The notes below the pieces were generated by a model that was not told the origin of the DNA, searched no databases, and saw only the letters and a program-made list of their open reading frames with translations. The translations under genes and the position numbers were made by a program. From Flavobacteriaceae bacterium (GTDB taxonomy: Bacteria; Bacteroidota; Bacteroidia; Flavobacteriales; Flavobacteriaceae): a DNA stretch of 64,000 bases. The stretch lies in NCBI GenBank assembly GCA_018402205.1, contig JAGYIX010000003.1:682001-746000 (forward strand), read 5' to 3'. Each line of letters starts with the position of its first letter. Position 1 is the first letter of the stretch. Of this stretch, positions 43,721 to 53,411 are shown piece after piece.

Positions 43721-45067
43721 ATGAATTGGGAGCAGCTTCTTTCACTTAAACGCCATTTAGATGCCGAGCCTAGAGCCCGCAAAGATCAAGACGAGGTGCG
43801 CCTCGGTTTTGAGGTCGACTACGATAGAATCATATTTTCGAGTAGCTTCAGAAGTCTTCAAGACAAGACGCAGGTGGTTCCGCTTCCGGTGCAATCTGCC
43901 TCGCACCGAAATTTTGTTCACACCCGGCTGACCCACAGCCTAGAAGTGTCGGTCGTGGGAAGAAGCTTGGGGCGCTTAGCAGGTTCTATAGTGCTAGAGC
44001 GACACCCAGAATTAAAACAATTAGGCTATCGCTTTAACGACTTTGGGGCCATTGTAGCTGCTGCAGCACTCGCCCACGACATTGGAAATCCGCCCTTTGG
44101 CCACAGCGGTGAGCAGGCCATTGGAAATTATTTTCTTTCAGGAGCCGGAAAACACTTCTGTGAGAAACTCGATGCGCAAGAGTACGAAGACCTCTGCCGC
44201 TTTGAAGGAAACGCTAACGGATTCAAGCTGCTTACCGAAGACCGCGAGGGCATACCCGGAGGTCTGCGCCTGAGTTATGCTACCCTTGGCGCCTTTACCA
44301 AATATCCCAAAGCCTCATTGCCGCATAAACCAAGTAGGCACATTGCCGATAAAAAATACGGCTACTTCAAGGCAAATCAATCAAGCTTTGAAAATATTGC
44401 TAAAGAATTAGGACTGCAAAAACGATCTGATTATGGATTTGAAAGGCATCCGCTGGTATATTTAGTAGAAGCCGCTGACGATATTTGCTACACCCTAATC
44501 GACTTTGAAGACGCCATCAATCTAAAGCTTATATCAGAAGATTACGCTCTCGAGAACCTGATTAACCTAGTTAAGCATCAGATCGATACGGCTAAATACA
44601 GAGGCTTAAAAACTACGGCCGATCGACTGGGCTACCTGAGGGCCCTGGCTATAAACACCCTAGTACAAGACGCCGTAGTGCTGTTTGAGTCGCATGAAAG
44701 CGAGTTGCTGTCTGGTAATTTTAACTCGAGCCTGCTCGATCGCAGCCAATATAGCGCGCAAGTAAAAGACATTATTGACCTCAGCGTTAAGTACCTCTAT
44801 CAGTCAGACGAGGTGATTGAGAAAGAAATTGCCGGATACCGCATCATCGAATCTCTGCTTGAGGTTTTCTGTAATGCGCTTGTAAACAAGAGTCTAGACC
44901 AGGCAACGGCCTTCGATCAATTGATCCTAAAACGCTTTGATTTTGAGGCGCACGACCTACCCAAAGACTCTATCTATCTGAACTTGCTAGAGGCCTCAAG
45001 TTTTGTCGCTAGCCTTTCGGATAGCCAAGCGATTCAATTACATCACACGATCAAGGGCCTGCTGTAG
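43721..45067 (+). CDS. dgt: dGTP triphosphohydrolase (dGTPase-like HD protein)
   Basis: Hydrolyses dGTP or other dNTPs to nucleoside and triphosphate. The 448-residue product has the HD metal site: HTRLTHSLEVSVVGR (His at about 66-71), AHDIGNPPFGHSGEQAI (His-Asp, about 112-113) and EAADDICYTLIDFEDA (third Asp, about 250). RIIFSSSFRSLQDKTQV is the typical N terminus. Last gene of the yicC operon. Its last 30 bases overlap the end of dxs on the other strand. Confidence 0.93.
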   Translation: MNWEQLLSLKRHLDAEPRARKDQDEVRLGFEVDYDRIIFSSSFRSLQDKTQVVPLPVQSASHRNFVHTRLTHSLEVSVVGRSLGRLAGSIVLERHPELKQLGYRFNDFGAIVAAAALAHDIGNPPFGHSGEQAIGNYFLSGAGKHFCEKLDAQEYEDLCRFEGNANGFKLLTEDREGIPGGLRLSYATLGAFTKYPKASLPHKPSRHIADKKYGYFKANQSSFENIAKELGLQKRSDYGFERHPLVYLVEAADDICYTLIDFEDAINLKLISEDYALENLINLVKHQIDTAKYRGLKTTADRLGYLRALAINTLVQDAVVLFESHESELLSGNFNSSLLDRSQYSAQVKDIIDLSVKYLYQSDEVIEKEIAGYRIIESLLEVFCNALVNKSLDQATAFDQLILKRFDFEAHDLPKDSIYLNLLEASSFVASLSDSQAIQLHHTIKGLL

Positions 45068-46810
45068 ACGCTTAACAATAGCCGTCGCATCTAGCCCAAT
45101 TTCTTCGCGTAAGGCGCCCACTGATCCGTGCGTTATAAAACGATCAGGGATCCCCAAGCATTCTATAGAAAGGCTATGCCCTAGCTCTTGTGCAAGGGAG
45201 ACTATGGCAGATCCGAAAGACGTATTAACCGCCGCATCTTCAAGGATTACTAAAGCCTGGTACTTTTCAAAAATAGATTCAAGCCCACTGCTATCTAGCG
45301 GCTTAATAGCTAAACAATGAAAGTGATCAACCCCATCGGGCAGCTGGGTAACCTGGCTTAGCTCTTCGGCAATGGCTCCGGTACTGATAAGAGCGACTTT
45401 CTTAGCCCCAGACTCATTGGCCCGCAGTTTTTGAATACGATAAGGATCAATTTCTTTTGGAGTCGGATGCACAGTTAGTCCTGAAGAGCCTCTTGGGTAG
45501 CGAATAGCGACTGGCTGGAGCAATTTCTTATTCTCGAACTTAAGTACTAACGTATGTAACAGATCTACCAATTCTTGAGCGTCTATAGGTGCGAAAATTT
45601 CGATAGACGGAATGGCTCTTAGGTAAGCAATATCAAAAACTCCGTGATGTGTAGGCCCATCGGCACCAACCAATCCGGCTCTGTCAATAGCAAAAATTAC
45701 CGGAAGCTCTTGCAAAGCCACATCGTGAATGATTTGGTCATAAGCCCGCTGAGCAAAAGTCGAGTAGATGGCGCAAATCGGAAGCAAGCCTTGAGTAGCC
45801 AATCCGGCTGAAAAACTGACCGCATGCTGCTCGGCAATACCTACATCAAACACCCGAGAATTAAACCGTAACTTCAGGCTTAATAGTCCACTACCAGAGA
45901 GCATGGCCGGAGTTACGGCCACAAGGCTCGAGTGGCGTTCGAAGAGTTCTTCAAGGCACTTAGAAAAAATATCCTGATACGCCAAGGCTGCAGCCCCTTC
46001 AATGCGCTCGCCTGTTTTGGGTTCGAACTTACCCGGAGCGTGGTAGGTTACCTGATCAGCCTCTGCAGTAGCCAGGCCTTTACCCTTAATGGTACGTACA
46101 TGAAGTACTCTAGGCCCATTAATAGACTTTTGGACATGGAGTGCAGCGTTAAGGGCGTCTAGATCGTGACCGTCTACGGGGCCATGATAGGATAAACCTA
46201 AAGCTTTAAAAAAAGCAGAGTCGCCTTGATAAATCTTTTGAAGATGTTGGCGCAGTGCTCCTGTGGCCTTATCGATACCCATATTATTATCGTTCAGCAC
46301 TATAAGCACATTCGCCTGGGTTTCAGCCAAGTGATTCAACGCCTCAAAGGCCATTCCCGAAGCTAGCGAAGCATCGCCTATTACCGCAACATGCAGTCGA
46401 TTGGTGTCGCCCTTGAGCGCCGAAGCCGTTGCCATACCAAATGCAGCCGAAATAGAGGTTGAGCTGTGGCCTGTTCCGAAAGTGTCAAAAGGTGACTCTG
46501 AGCGTTTCGGAAAAGGACTCATTCCCTTGTATTTTCGGAGGCTAGTGAAATCTGTATTTCGGCCGCTAATAATTTTATGGGCGTAGGTCTGATGACCAAC
46601 ATCCCAAACCAGTAAATCTCTGGGAGTATCTAGACAATAATGCAAGGCTAGCGTAAGTTCGACAGTGCCAAGGCTTGCACCTAGGTGCCCGCCATTCACC
46701 GATACCACCTCTATAATGCGTGCTCTTAGCTCAGCGGCAAGCTCGGGCAATGCTTCTATAGGCAGAGACCTTAGGTCACTTGGAGTGTTTATCTGGGCTA
46801 ACCAATTCAT
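45038..46810 (-). CDS. dxs: 1-deoxy-D-xylulose-5-phosphate synthase
   Basis: Thiamine-diphosphate enzyme that begins the MEP isoprenoid pathway from pyruvate and glyceraldehyde 3-phosphate. In 590 residues: VNGGHLGASLG (about 39-49), DVGHQTYAHKI, the TPP motif GDASLASGMAFEAL...NDNNMGI (about 144-175), and the transketolase-type half with DVGIAEQHAVSFSAGLA and FAIDRAGLVGADGPTHHG. The ATG lies four bases after a TAACTTTA element, indicating a leaderless mRNA. It supplies the precursors used by the polyprenyl synthase and carotenoid cyclase further along. Confidence 0.96.
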   Translation of the reverse strand: MNWLAQINTPSDLRSLPIEALPELAAELRARIIEVVSVNGGHLGASLGTVELTLALHYCLDTPRDLLVWDVGHQTYAHKIISGRNTDFTSLRKYKGMSPFPKRSESPFDTFGTGHSSTSISAAFGMATASALKGDTNRLHVAVIGDASLASGMAFEALNHLAETQANVLIVLNDNNMGIDKATGALRQHLQKIYQGDSAFFKALGLSYHGPVDGHDLDALNAALHVQKSINGPRVLHVRTIKGKGLATAEADQVTYHAPGKFEPKTGERIEGAAALAYQDIFSKCLEELFERHSSLVAVTPAMLSGSGLLSLKLRFNSRVFDVGIAEQHAVSFSAGLATQGLLPICAIYSTFAQRAYDQIIHDVALQELPVIFAIDRAGLVGADGPTHHGVFDIAYLRAIPSIEIFAPIDAQELVDLLHTLVLKFENKKLLQPVAIRYPRGSSGLTVHPTPKEIDPYRIQKLRANESGAKKVALISTGAIAEELSQVTQLPDGVDHFHCLAIKPLDSSGLESIFEKYQALVILEDAAVNTSFGSAIVSLAQELGHSLSIECLGIPDRFITHGSVGALREEIGLDATAIVKRLQQALDRVM

Positions 46811-46814
46811 TGGG

Positions 46815-46822
46815 TAAAGTTA
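46815..46822 (-). promoter_or_regulatory. -7-like element of dxs
   Basis: Minus-strand TAACTTTA, one mismatch (last base) from TAnnTTTG, four bases before ATG 46810. Confidence 0.5.
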
Positions 46823-46841
46823 CGACCTTAGCGAATTTGAA

Positions 46842-46849
46842 TACCTTTA
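46842..46849 (+). promoter_or_regulatory. -7-like element of tadA
   Basis: TACCTTTA, one mismatch (last base) from TAnnTTTG, seven bases before GTG 46857. It supports the GTG start. Confidence 0.5.
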
Positions 46850-46856
46850 TAGTGCT

Positions 46857-47297
46857 GTGGAAACTCCCTTTGACGACAATTATTTCATGAAAAAGGCTCT
46901 CGAAGAGGCAGAAATGGCCTTTGAGAGCGATGAGGTGCCCGTTGGGGCTGTAGTAGTGGCTAATAACCGAATAATAGGTCGTGGCCACAATCTTACCGAG
47001 CGATTAAACGATGTAACTGCCCATGCCGAGATGCAGGCAGTGACTGCCGCCGCGAATTTTCTTGGCGCTAAATTTCTCATTGATTGCACGCTTTATGTAA
47101 CGTTAGAGCCCTGCGCGATGTGCGCTGGAGCCCTTTACTGGGCCCAACTATCTCGAATTATCTATGCCGCAAAAGATCCTAAACGCGGTTTTTTGACTAC
47201 CGGGCCACAACTGCATCCACGTACTATTTTAGAACAAGGGCCATACGGCGAAGAAGCTCAAAAATTACTACAAGACTTTTTTAAGAAAAAACGCTAA
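46857..47297 (+). CDS. tadA: tRNA-specific adenosine deaminase
   Basis: Converts A34 to inosine in tRNA-Arg(ACG). The 146-residue product has the CDA-fold zinc site: HAEMQAV (His56, catalytic Glu58) and PCAMCAGAL (Cys86, Cys89). The start is GTG 46857, giving METPFDDNYFMKKALEEAEMAF; the FDDNYFMKKAL segment is conserved in Flavobacteriia TadA and lies upstream of the first ATG (46887). dxs is divergent; the two promoters share a 46-base region. Confidence 0.93.
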   Translation: METPFDDNYFMKKALEEAEMAFESDEVPVGAVVVANNRIIGRGHNLTERLNDVTAHAEMQAVTAAANFLGAKFLIDCTLYVTLEPCAMCAGALYWAQLSRIIYAAKDPKRGFLTTGPQLHPRTILEQGPYGEEAQKLLQDFFKKKR

Positions 47298-47305
47298 AAA
47301 AAGCC

Positions 47306-47593
47306 TTATTTTGTCAATTTTTGAGACTTTTTTCTCTTTTTTGCCTCATTTTCGCGCATTTTTAGAATATTCTCTTCATTCAGCAAATAGTCTTTTATGC
47401 GTTTATTCCGGCTCTCTAACAACAAAAAAAGGGGCATGGTAACCAAGAAAATAGCTACCGTTCCTGAGCCGATGTATTTGTTTGCTTCAGCAGAACGCTC
47501 GTCGGGCAGGGTGAATCCAAACACAATAAGCCCTAGGCTGCCTATAAATAAAAGGAGCAATACCGTTCTCAGTGTAGCTCTAGATGGTCTCAT
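47306..47593 (-). CDS. Small two-helix membrane protein
   Basis: A 95-residue protein with two transmembrane segments (about 9-28 and 44-60) and a strongly basic, lysine-rich C-terminal tail (residues 61-95, ENEAKKRKKSQKLTK at the end), so both ends are likely cytoplasmic. I recognise no family. It starts four bases after the aspS stop on the same strand, so it is probably co-transcribed with aspS. It ends eight bases from the converging tadA stop. Confidence 0.65.
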   Translation of the reverse strand: MRPSRATLRTVLLLLFIGSLGLIVFGFTLPDERSAEANKYIGSGTVAIFLVTMPLFLLLESRNKRIKDYLLNEENILKMRENEAKKRKKSQKLTK

Positions 47594-47597
47594 TTAC

Positions 47598-48641
47598 TTA
47601 AGGCTCAAGGGGTTTCAGTAGCAGGTGCAACTCATCGAGTTGAGCCTGGTCTATAGGTGATGGGGCATCTATCATTACATCGCGACCACTGTTGTTCTTC
47701 GGAAAGGCAATAAAATCGCGAATAGTCTCGGCTCCACCAAGAATGGCCACCAAACGATCGAGTCCGAAGGCGATTCCTCCGTGTGGAGGTGCACCGTATT
47801 CGAAGGCGTCCATTAAAAATCCAAACTGCGATCGCGCTTCTTCTGGCGAAAAGCCTAAATACTTAAACATCAGTTCTTGGGTTGGCCTATCGTGGATACG
47901 AATCGATCCGCCCCCAATTTCGTTGCCATTGAGCACCAAATCGTAAGCATTGGCGCGAACCGCAGAAGGGTCGGTATCTAGCAGTGCCATGTCTGCAGGT
48001 TTAGGTGCCGTAAAGGGGTGGTGCATCGCGTGGTATCTGCCGCTTTCTTCATCTTTCTCAAGCAACGGAAAATCGACGACCCATAGCGGGGCAAACACCT
48101 TAGGATCTCTCAGGTTAAGGCGTGTAGCGAGCTCCATACGCAGTGCACTCATCTGAGCTCTAGTAGTTTCTAGCTCCCCTGAAAGCACGCAAATAAGGTC
48201 TCCGGGTTGAGCGCCAGTATGTTCAGCCCAAGCCTTCAAATCGTCTTCGTTATAAAACTTGTCAACCGATGACTTTAGGCTGCCGTCATCGTTGTAGCGC
48301 ACGTAGACCATGCCCTTAGCCCCTATTTGCGGGCGCTTCACCCAATCAATGAGGGCGTCTATTTCTTTTCGCGTAAATGAGGCGGCCTTCGGAACGGCTA
48401 TGCCTACTATGTAATCTGCCGAATTAAACACCTCAAAATCGCGGTGCTGCGCCACTGCATTAAGGCGATTGAGCTCCATGCCAAATCGAATATCGGGCTT
48501 GTCGTTACCGAAGCGCTCCATGGCCTCATCGTAACTCATCCTTGGAAATGGCGGCGAATCAATACCGTGAATGGCTTTAAGTAAATGGGCAGTGAGCCCT
48601 TCGAAAGTATTCAAAATATCTTCTTGGGTAATGAACGACAT
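47598..48641 (-). CDS. aspS: Aspartyl-tRNA synthetase, C-terminal part (frameshifted)
   Basis: The C-terminal 60 percent of AspRS: it begins [16 protein letters not shown], which in intact AspRS follows FTQIDCE, then the GAD insertion domain (about 100-230 of this fragment) and class II motif 3 with [27 protein letters not shown]. The frame is open upstream to about 48684 and there reads [17 protein letters not shown], the exact continuation of the N-terminal fragment. It is not an independent gene. The intact aspS would be 47598-49356, about 584 residues. Confidence 0.88.
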   Translation of the reverse strand: MSFITQEDILNTFEGLTAHLLKAIHGIDSPPFPRMSYDEAMERFGNDKPDIRFGMELNRLNAVAQHRDFEVFNSADYIVGIAVPKAASFTRKEIDALIDWVKRPQIGAKGMVYVRYNDDGSLKSSVDKFYNEDDLKAWAEHTGAQPGDLICVLSGELETTRAQMSALRMELATRLNLRDPKVFAPLWVVDFPLLEKDEESGRYHAMHHPFTAPKPADMALLDTDPSAVRANAYDLVLNGNEIGGGSIRIHDRPTQELMFKYLGFSPEEARSQFGFLMDAFEYGAPPHGGIAFGLDRLVAILGGAETIRDFIAFPKNNSGRDVMIDAPSPIDQAQLDELHLLLKPLEP

Positions 48642-49356
48642 TTCGCAATCGATCTGTGTAAATTCGGGCTGTCTGTCGGCTCGTCAAGTCTTCATCTCTA
48701 AAGCACTTGACCAGTTGAAAATACTTGTCAAGACCTCCGACCATAAGAAGCTGCTTAAAGGTTTGAGGCGATTGAGGCAGTGCGTAGAATTGACCCGCAT
48801 TCATTCGGCTGGGCACCACAAAGTCACGTGCACCCTCAGGAGTTGACTTTATCAAATAGGGCGTCTCTACTTCGAGAAACCCTTGATCAGAAAGGTAATT
48901 GCGCACCAGCATGCTCACCTTATGTCTGAAGATGAGATTTTGCTTCACCGGATTGCGGCGGATATCTAGATAGCGGTACTTCATGCGTAGCTCGTCACCA
49001 CCATCGGTTTGATCTTCTATGGTAAAAGGCGGAAGTTTAGCCGCATTCAACACCTTTAATTCAGCCACCAAAACCTCTACCTCTCCGGTAGGCATACCGG
49101 CATTTTTGGCATCTCTTTCAATTACCAAACCTTTTACCTGAATTACAGTTTCGCGGCCCAAAGACCTTGCGGTTTCAAGCAATTCAGCGCTACATCTTTC
49201 CTGGTCAAGCACTAACTGAGTGATTCCATAGCGGTCTCTTAGATCGATCCATACCATAAACCCCTTGTCTCTAGTTCTCGAAACCCAGCCAGAGAGCGTC
49301 ACTTGCTCTGAAGCGTTTGCTAATCGAAGCGCCCCACAATCATGTGTTCTGTACAT
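48577..49356 (-). CDS. aspS: Aspartyl-tRNA synthetase, N-terminal part (frameshifted)
   Basis: Charges tRNA-Asp. This frame holds the OB-fold anticodon-binding domain (about 1-105, [26 protein letters not shown]) and the first class II motifs, [20 protein letters not shown] and [30 protein letters not shown]. After Asp-Leu it leaves register ([11 protein letters not shown]...) where AspRS should read [12 protein letters not shown]. One extra base at 48684-48685 (within TTGA on the minus strand) accounts for it. Since AspRS is essential, a sequencing error or a recent mutation with another copy elsewhere are the alternatives. Confidence 0.9.
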   Translation of the reverse strand: MYRTHDCGALRLANASEQVTLSGWVSRTRDKGFMVWIDLRDRYGITQLVLDQERCSAELLETARSLGRETVIQVKGLVIERDAKNAGMPTGEVEVLVAELKVLNAAKLPPFTIEDQTDGGDELRMKYRYLDIRRNPVKQNLIFRHKVSMLVRNYLSDQGFLEVETPYLIKSTPEGARDFVVPSRMNAGQFYALPQSPQTFKQLLMVGGLDKYFQLVKCFRDEDLTSRQTARIYTDRLRNVVHYPRRYFEYFRRAHCPFT

Positions 49357-49374
49357 TCCTATTGTTTAACCCTG

Positions 49375-49382
49375 CAAAAATA
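49375..49382 (-). promoter_or_regulatory. -7 promoter element of aspS
   Basis: Minus-strand TATTTTTG matches TAnnTTTG and ends 18 bases before the aspS ATG at 49356. Confidence 0.55.
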
Positions 49383-49442
49383 CAAAGGTGTAGCGAAGAT
49401 CGGTTGGCCCTAAAAAAATTAGTCTGTATGTAAATTTATTGT

Positions 49443-49450
49443 TAACTTTG
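49443..49450 (+). promoter_or_regulatory. -7 promoter element of the MORN-like protein gene
   Basis: TAACTTTG matches TAnnTTTG and ends 20 bases before ATG 49471. Confidence 0.55.
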
Positions 49451-49470
49451 TGTAAACTAATATTAAAGCC

Positions 49471-49863
49471 ATGGTTAACAAAACATTATTTACGATGCTG
49501 CTCATAGCGGGTACGAGTTTCGCTATGGCCCAATCAACGACAAAGCAAGAAGCCGCATTAACGCACAAGGTAAGCGCTGCTCCATACGACATGGAGCGCT
49601 TTGGCGACTTTGTTCAAGTAACTTACAGACATGCTAATGGAGCTGTTGCTCAGCAAGGGTACCGAGTAAACGGAAAACCCGATGGCGTCTGGAAACAATT
49701 CGACGAGAGCGGTCACATTACTGCCAAAGGCATCTACATCGATGGCAAGAGAGAAGGAACCTGGTTCTTTGTCACCGATAACGGGCTTCAAAAAGCAACT
49801 TTTAAAAACAACAAGCTCGTTGCTCACCAAATGATTAACGATAGCTATGCGCTACTCGACTAA
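49471..49863 (+). CDS. Secreted MORN-repeat-like protein
   Basis: A 130-residue protein with a Sec signal peptide (MVNKTLFTMLLIAGTSFAMA, cleavage probably before Gln21). The mature part holds two MORN/YwqK-like repeats: GYRVNGKPDGVWKQFDESG and GIYIDGKREGTWFFVTDNG (about 63-105), a pattern of G-x2-x-G-K-x-x-G-x-W typical of these beta-hairpin repeats. Such proteins are common in Bacteroidota and are exported or envelope-bound; function unknown. A strong terminator follows. Confidence 0.8.
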   Translation: MVNKTLFTMLLIAGTSFAMAQSTTKQEAALTHKVSAAPYDMERFGDFVQVTYRHANGAVAQQGYRVNGKPDGVWKQFDESGHITAKGIYIDGKREGTWFFVTDNGLQKATFKNNKLVAHQMINDSYALLD

Positions 49864-49885
49864 TTTTTAGATTGCGTTTACAACC

Positions 49886-49917
49886 AAAAAAGCCCCTTCG
49901 ATCGAAGGGGCTTTTTT
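49886..49917. terminator. Perfectly palindromic bidirectional terminator
   Basis: All 32 bases form a perfect palindrome: A6, then GCCCCTTCGA, its complement TCGAAGGGGC, then T6. It serves the MORN-like gene on plus and the RND operon on minus. Confidence 0.92.
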
Positions 49918-49934
49918 ATTTCATATTCAACGGC

Positions 49935-52900
49935 TTACTGAGGTCTTCTATTTTTGAAAACCGCCCACTTAATGCGGTAGCTCATGTGAAATAAGACCGG
50001 CACTATAATAAGAGTCAAGAAGGTGGCTACAAATAATCCAAAGATCACCGTCCAAGCCAATGGCCCCCAGAAAATAACGTTGTCTCCACCCACGTATACC
50101 TGCGGATCAAATCGAGTAAATAAGGTTATAAAATTGATGTTTAATCCAATGGCAAGGGGTACTAAACCTAAAATAGTGGTAATGGCCGTGAGTAAAACGG
50201 GCCGCAAACGGGCCTTTCCGCCTTGAACCACGCAGGTGGTGAGTTCGTCTAACGGCAACAATAAATTGTCGTCTTGTTTTAAAACCACTTTTCGTCTATC
50301 GATAAGAATCTGCGTATAATCGAGCAGCACAACCCCGTTGTTTACTACAATACCTGCTAAGGCGATAATTCCCATCATGGTCATCATGATAACAAAGGGC
50401 CAACCGGTAAGCATAAGGCCTCCAAATACGCCGATCAAACTTAAAAAGATGGCGATCATGATGATGAGCGGCTTAGATATTCCACTAAACTGAAAAATCA
50501 AGATGAGCAAGATCAGTGCAAGCCCAGTAAAGAAGGCTCCAATCAAGAAAGACTGCTGCTTGTTTTGCTCTTCGATCTGACCGGTGTAGTCAATAGAAAC
50601 TCCAACTGGAAGCGCCTCAAACGATTCCATTTCTTTCTGTATCTGATCAACAATTTCAGTGGCATTACCTCCAGGAAGTAGCGCCGAATACAAGGTGATC
50701 ACACGCTCACCATTCTTGTGCTTAATAGCCGAGAAGCCCGAGGTGTTTCGCGCAGAGGCCACCGCTGAAATCGGAACTTCTTTGATCTGTCCGTTTGCCG
50801 GGTCTCTAAATATGATACGCTGCTCAAAAAGGGCGCTCTTATCGTATTTTAAGTCTTCATTGAAACGCACATTGATGTCGAAGTCATCGGTTCCGTCTTT
50901 ATAGATTCCGGCTTTCTCGCCAAACAGAGACCTTCTGAGTTGCATAGCCACTTGGCCCACAGCTACGCCGAGGTCTCCGGCCTTCTTGCGATCTACATAG
51001 ACTTCAAGCGCGGGCTTGTCTTTGTTAACGTCGAGCTTGATACCCTCCATTCCATCAATACTCTTTTTGTTGATGAAATTCTGAATGCGCTTGGCTAGGG
51101 CCATAAGCTGGTCGTAATCTTCTCCCTGAATTTCAATATTGACGGGGTACCCTGCCGGAGGGCCCACCGGATCTTTTTCTACAGAAATAACTACCCCCGG
51201 ATATTTTTGGGCTAAGGTTTCTTGAATACGCAATCGCAGCTGCTCACTGTCTAATCCTTTTCGATCTTTGAACTCTCGCATTTGTATCACCAACTTGGCG
51301 CGATGCGGCATTTCAGAAGCCGATCCGCCTTCAGTGAATGGGTTCTCAGCTCCTTTTCCGACTTGAGCTATAGAGGTTTCGACCAAAGCGTTTTTACCCT
51401 CTATCACATACTGCTCATCGCTTAAGACCTGAGCGACTTCGCGCTCGATTTCGAGAGAAAGGACGTTAGTTTTATCTATGGATGTTCCTTGTGGATACTC
51501 TACATATATAACTACCTGCTTGGGCGTGTTGTCGGGAAAAAATTCGATTTTAGTTCTTCCCATACCAATAGATGCCCCAAAGCCCATAAAGGCTAGAAGT
51601 AACAACACTATGGTTCCGGCGAAGAGGTAGTAGACGTTTCGGCCGCGAAGAGCAGATTTTAACTGTTTCTCATAGGCGTTTTCTAGCCAAACCAAAACGG
51701 TGCTCTGAAACGATACGGTAGACCTAAAGATAAATAGACGATAGAGCCACATGAGTACAATCGTGACCACCATTAGGTTACCCAGTCCGCGAACCGGTCC
51801 GCCAACGATCGACATAAAAAGTCCAATAACCCCAAAAATGACCGAAATGTTTCTGAGGGTCTTAAACGAGATCTCTTTTTCGTCAACCACCATAAATTTA
51901 GAAACCAACATAGAGTTCATGAAAATGGCCACAAAAAGTGAGGAGCCTAGCACCACCGACAGAGTGATCGGAAAGTAAATCATAAACTGGCCCATAATCC
52001 CTGGCCATGTGCCTAGGGGTACAAAGGCCGCCACTGTGGTTGCGGTAGAAATTATAATGGGAATAGCTATTTCTCCAATTCCTTTTTTCGCCGCCTCAAT
52101 ACGCGGCATTTTCTCTTTATCCATTAAGCGGTATACATTCTCGACCACAACAACTCCGTTGTCTACGAGCATTCCCAGACCCATGATCAACCCAAATAAA
52201 ATCATGGTATTCAGCGTGTAGCCGAGTGCATTGAGTATCATAAATGATATGAACATCGACATAGGAATGGCAAACCCCACAAACAAGGCGTTTCTAAATC
52301 CTAAGAAGAACATAAGCACAATGACCACCAGTAGAATACCAAAGATGATATTATTCACTAATTCATCTACTTGGTTAATAGTAGAAGCGCTCGTATCACT
52401 AGTAATGGTAACACTCAAATCTGGCGGAAATACCTCTTTGCGCGCCTGCTCTACTATGGCGTAAATCTTATCGGCCGCCTCAACCGCATTTAGTCCGGCG
52501 CGTTTCTTAACATCGAGCATGACCACCGGAGTTAATGACTCCCGCGCATAGGTATTGCGCTCCTCTTCTTTGAACGAGACGGTCGCGATGTCTTTTAAAA
52601 AGATGGCTCCGTTCTCAGACTTAACCACAAAATCTTCAAGGTCTTCTGGAGACTCAATCTCACCTATAATACGAATGGTTCTTCTCTGACCACTGGCAAC
52701 GAGGCTTCCGGCAGACATGGTCATGTTACCGTTAGAGATCGCCCCAATAACGTCGTTAAAACTCACCTGAGAGGCCATCATTTTATACACATCAAGAGCC
52801 ACCTCAACCTCCATTTCTTGAGCGCCACGAATATCAACTTCTTTGATCTGCGGAAGCTCTTCAATGCGGTCTTCAAGATATTCTGCAAAAGCCTTCAACT

Positions 52901-53402
52901 GCACTGTAGTGTAATCGCCTTTCAGGTTGACATTCATGATGGGTTGAGACTCTGAGATATTCAGGTCAAAGACATTGGGCTCTACCTTAGCTCCGTTGAA
53001 TACCGGCCAGTCTTCGCTCGCTTTTTCAACGTCTACCTCATTTTGAATGCGCACCTTGGCCTCTTGAATCGAAACGCTCTCTTCAAACTCAACCACGATC
53101 ATTCCGTAGTCTTCAGATGAAGTCGAGGTGGTCTCTATTACACCAGAAACGCTCTTGATGCGGTCTTCGAGCGGATCGACTATGAGGCGCTCAATATCTT
53201 CAGCCGTGTTACCAGGATAAATGGTGCTCACAAAAATCTTCGTTTCGACCACTTCAGGAAACTCTTCTCTGGGCATCGCAAAATACGAGGTGAAACCCAC
53301 TGCAAAGAATATGGCGATCATCACATAGATAATCGTTGGATTATCTATAGCCCAAGAAGACCAGGCAAATTCTTTATTACTGTTTTTTTCTGCCTTTTTC
53401 AT
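49935..53402 (-). CDS. RND efflux transporter permease (AcrB/MdtB-like)
   Basis: Proton-driven inner-membrane pump, 1,155 residues with about 12 helices and two large periplasmic loops. The N terminus SWAIDNPTIIYVMIAIFFAVGFTSYFAMPREEFPEV and the TM4-type GLIMGLGMLVDNGVVVVENVYRLMD segment are typical, as is the late GIIALAGIVVNNGVVLLDY. The length exceeds AcrB by about 100 residues owing to an insertion near 530-580. It is the last gene of tetR-tolC-adaptor-permease, so it is expected to form a tripartite pump and respond to the TetR repressor. Confidence 0.94.
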   Translation of the reverse strand: MKKAEKNSNKEFAWSSWAIDNPTIIYVMIAIFFAVGFTSYFAMPREEFPEVVETKIFVSTIYPGNTAEDIERLIVDPLEDRIKSVSGVIETTSTSSEDYGMIVVEFEESVSIQEAKVRIQNEVDVEKASEDWPVFNGAKVEPNVFDLNISESQPIMNVNLKGDYTTVQLKAFAEYLEDRIEELPQIKEVDIRGAQEMEVEVALDVYKMMASQVSFNDVIGAISNGNMTMSAGSLVASGQRRTIRIIGEIESPEDLEDFVVKSENGAIFLKDIATVSFKEEERNTYARESLTPVVMLDVKKRAGLNAVEAADKIYAIVEQARKEVFPPDLSVTITSDTSASTINQVDELVNNIIFGILLVVIVLMFFLGFRNALFVGFAIPMSMFISFMILNALGYTLNTMILFGLIMGLGMLVDNGVVVVENVYRLMDKEKMPRIEAAKKGIGEIAIPIIISTATTVAAFVPLGTWPGIMGQFMIYFPITLSVVLGSSLFVAIFMNSMLVSKFMVVDEKEISFKTLRNISVIFGVIGLFMSIVGGPVRGLGNLMVVTIVLMWLYRLFIFRSTVSFQSTVLVWLENAYEKQLKSALRGRNVYYLFAGTIVLLLLAFMGFGASIGMGRTKIEFFPDNTPKQVVIYVEYPQGTSIDKTNVLSLEIEREVAQVLSDEQYVIEGKNALVETSIAQVGKGAENPFTEGGSASEMPHRAKLVIQMREFKDRKGLDSEQLRLRIQETLAQKYPGVVISVEKDPVGPPAGYPVNIEIQGEDYDQLMALAKRIQNFINKKSIDGMEGIKLDVNKDKPALEVYVDRKKAGDLGVAVGQVAMQLRRSLFGEKAGIYKDGTDDFDINVRFNEDLKYDKSALFEQRIIFRDPANGQIKEVPISAVASARNTSGFSAIKHKNGERVITLYSALLPGGNATEIVDQIQKEMESFEALPVGVSIDYTGQIEEQNKQQSFLIGAFFTGLALILLILIFQFSGISKPLIIMIAIFLSLIGVFGGLMLTGWPFVIMMTMMGIIALAGIVVNNGVVLLDYTQILIDRRKVVLKQDDNLLLPLDELTTCVVQGGKARLRPVLLTAITTILGLVPLAIGLNINFITLFTRFDPQVYVGGDNVIFWGPLAWTVIFGLFVATFLTLIIVPVLFHMSYRIKWAVFKNRRPQ

Positions 53403-53411
53403 AAAGAGGGC

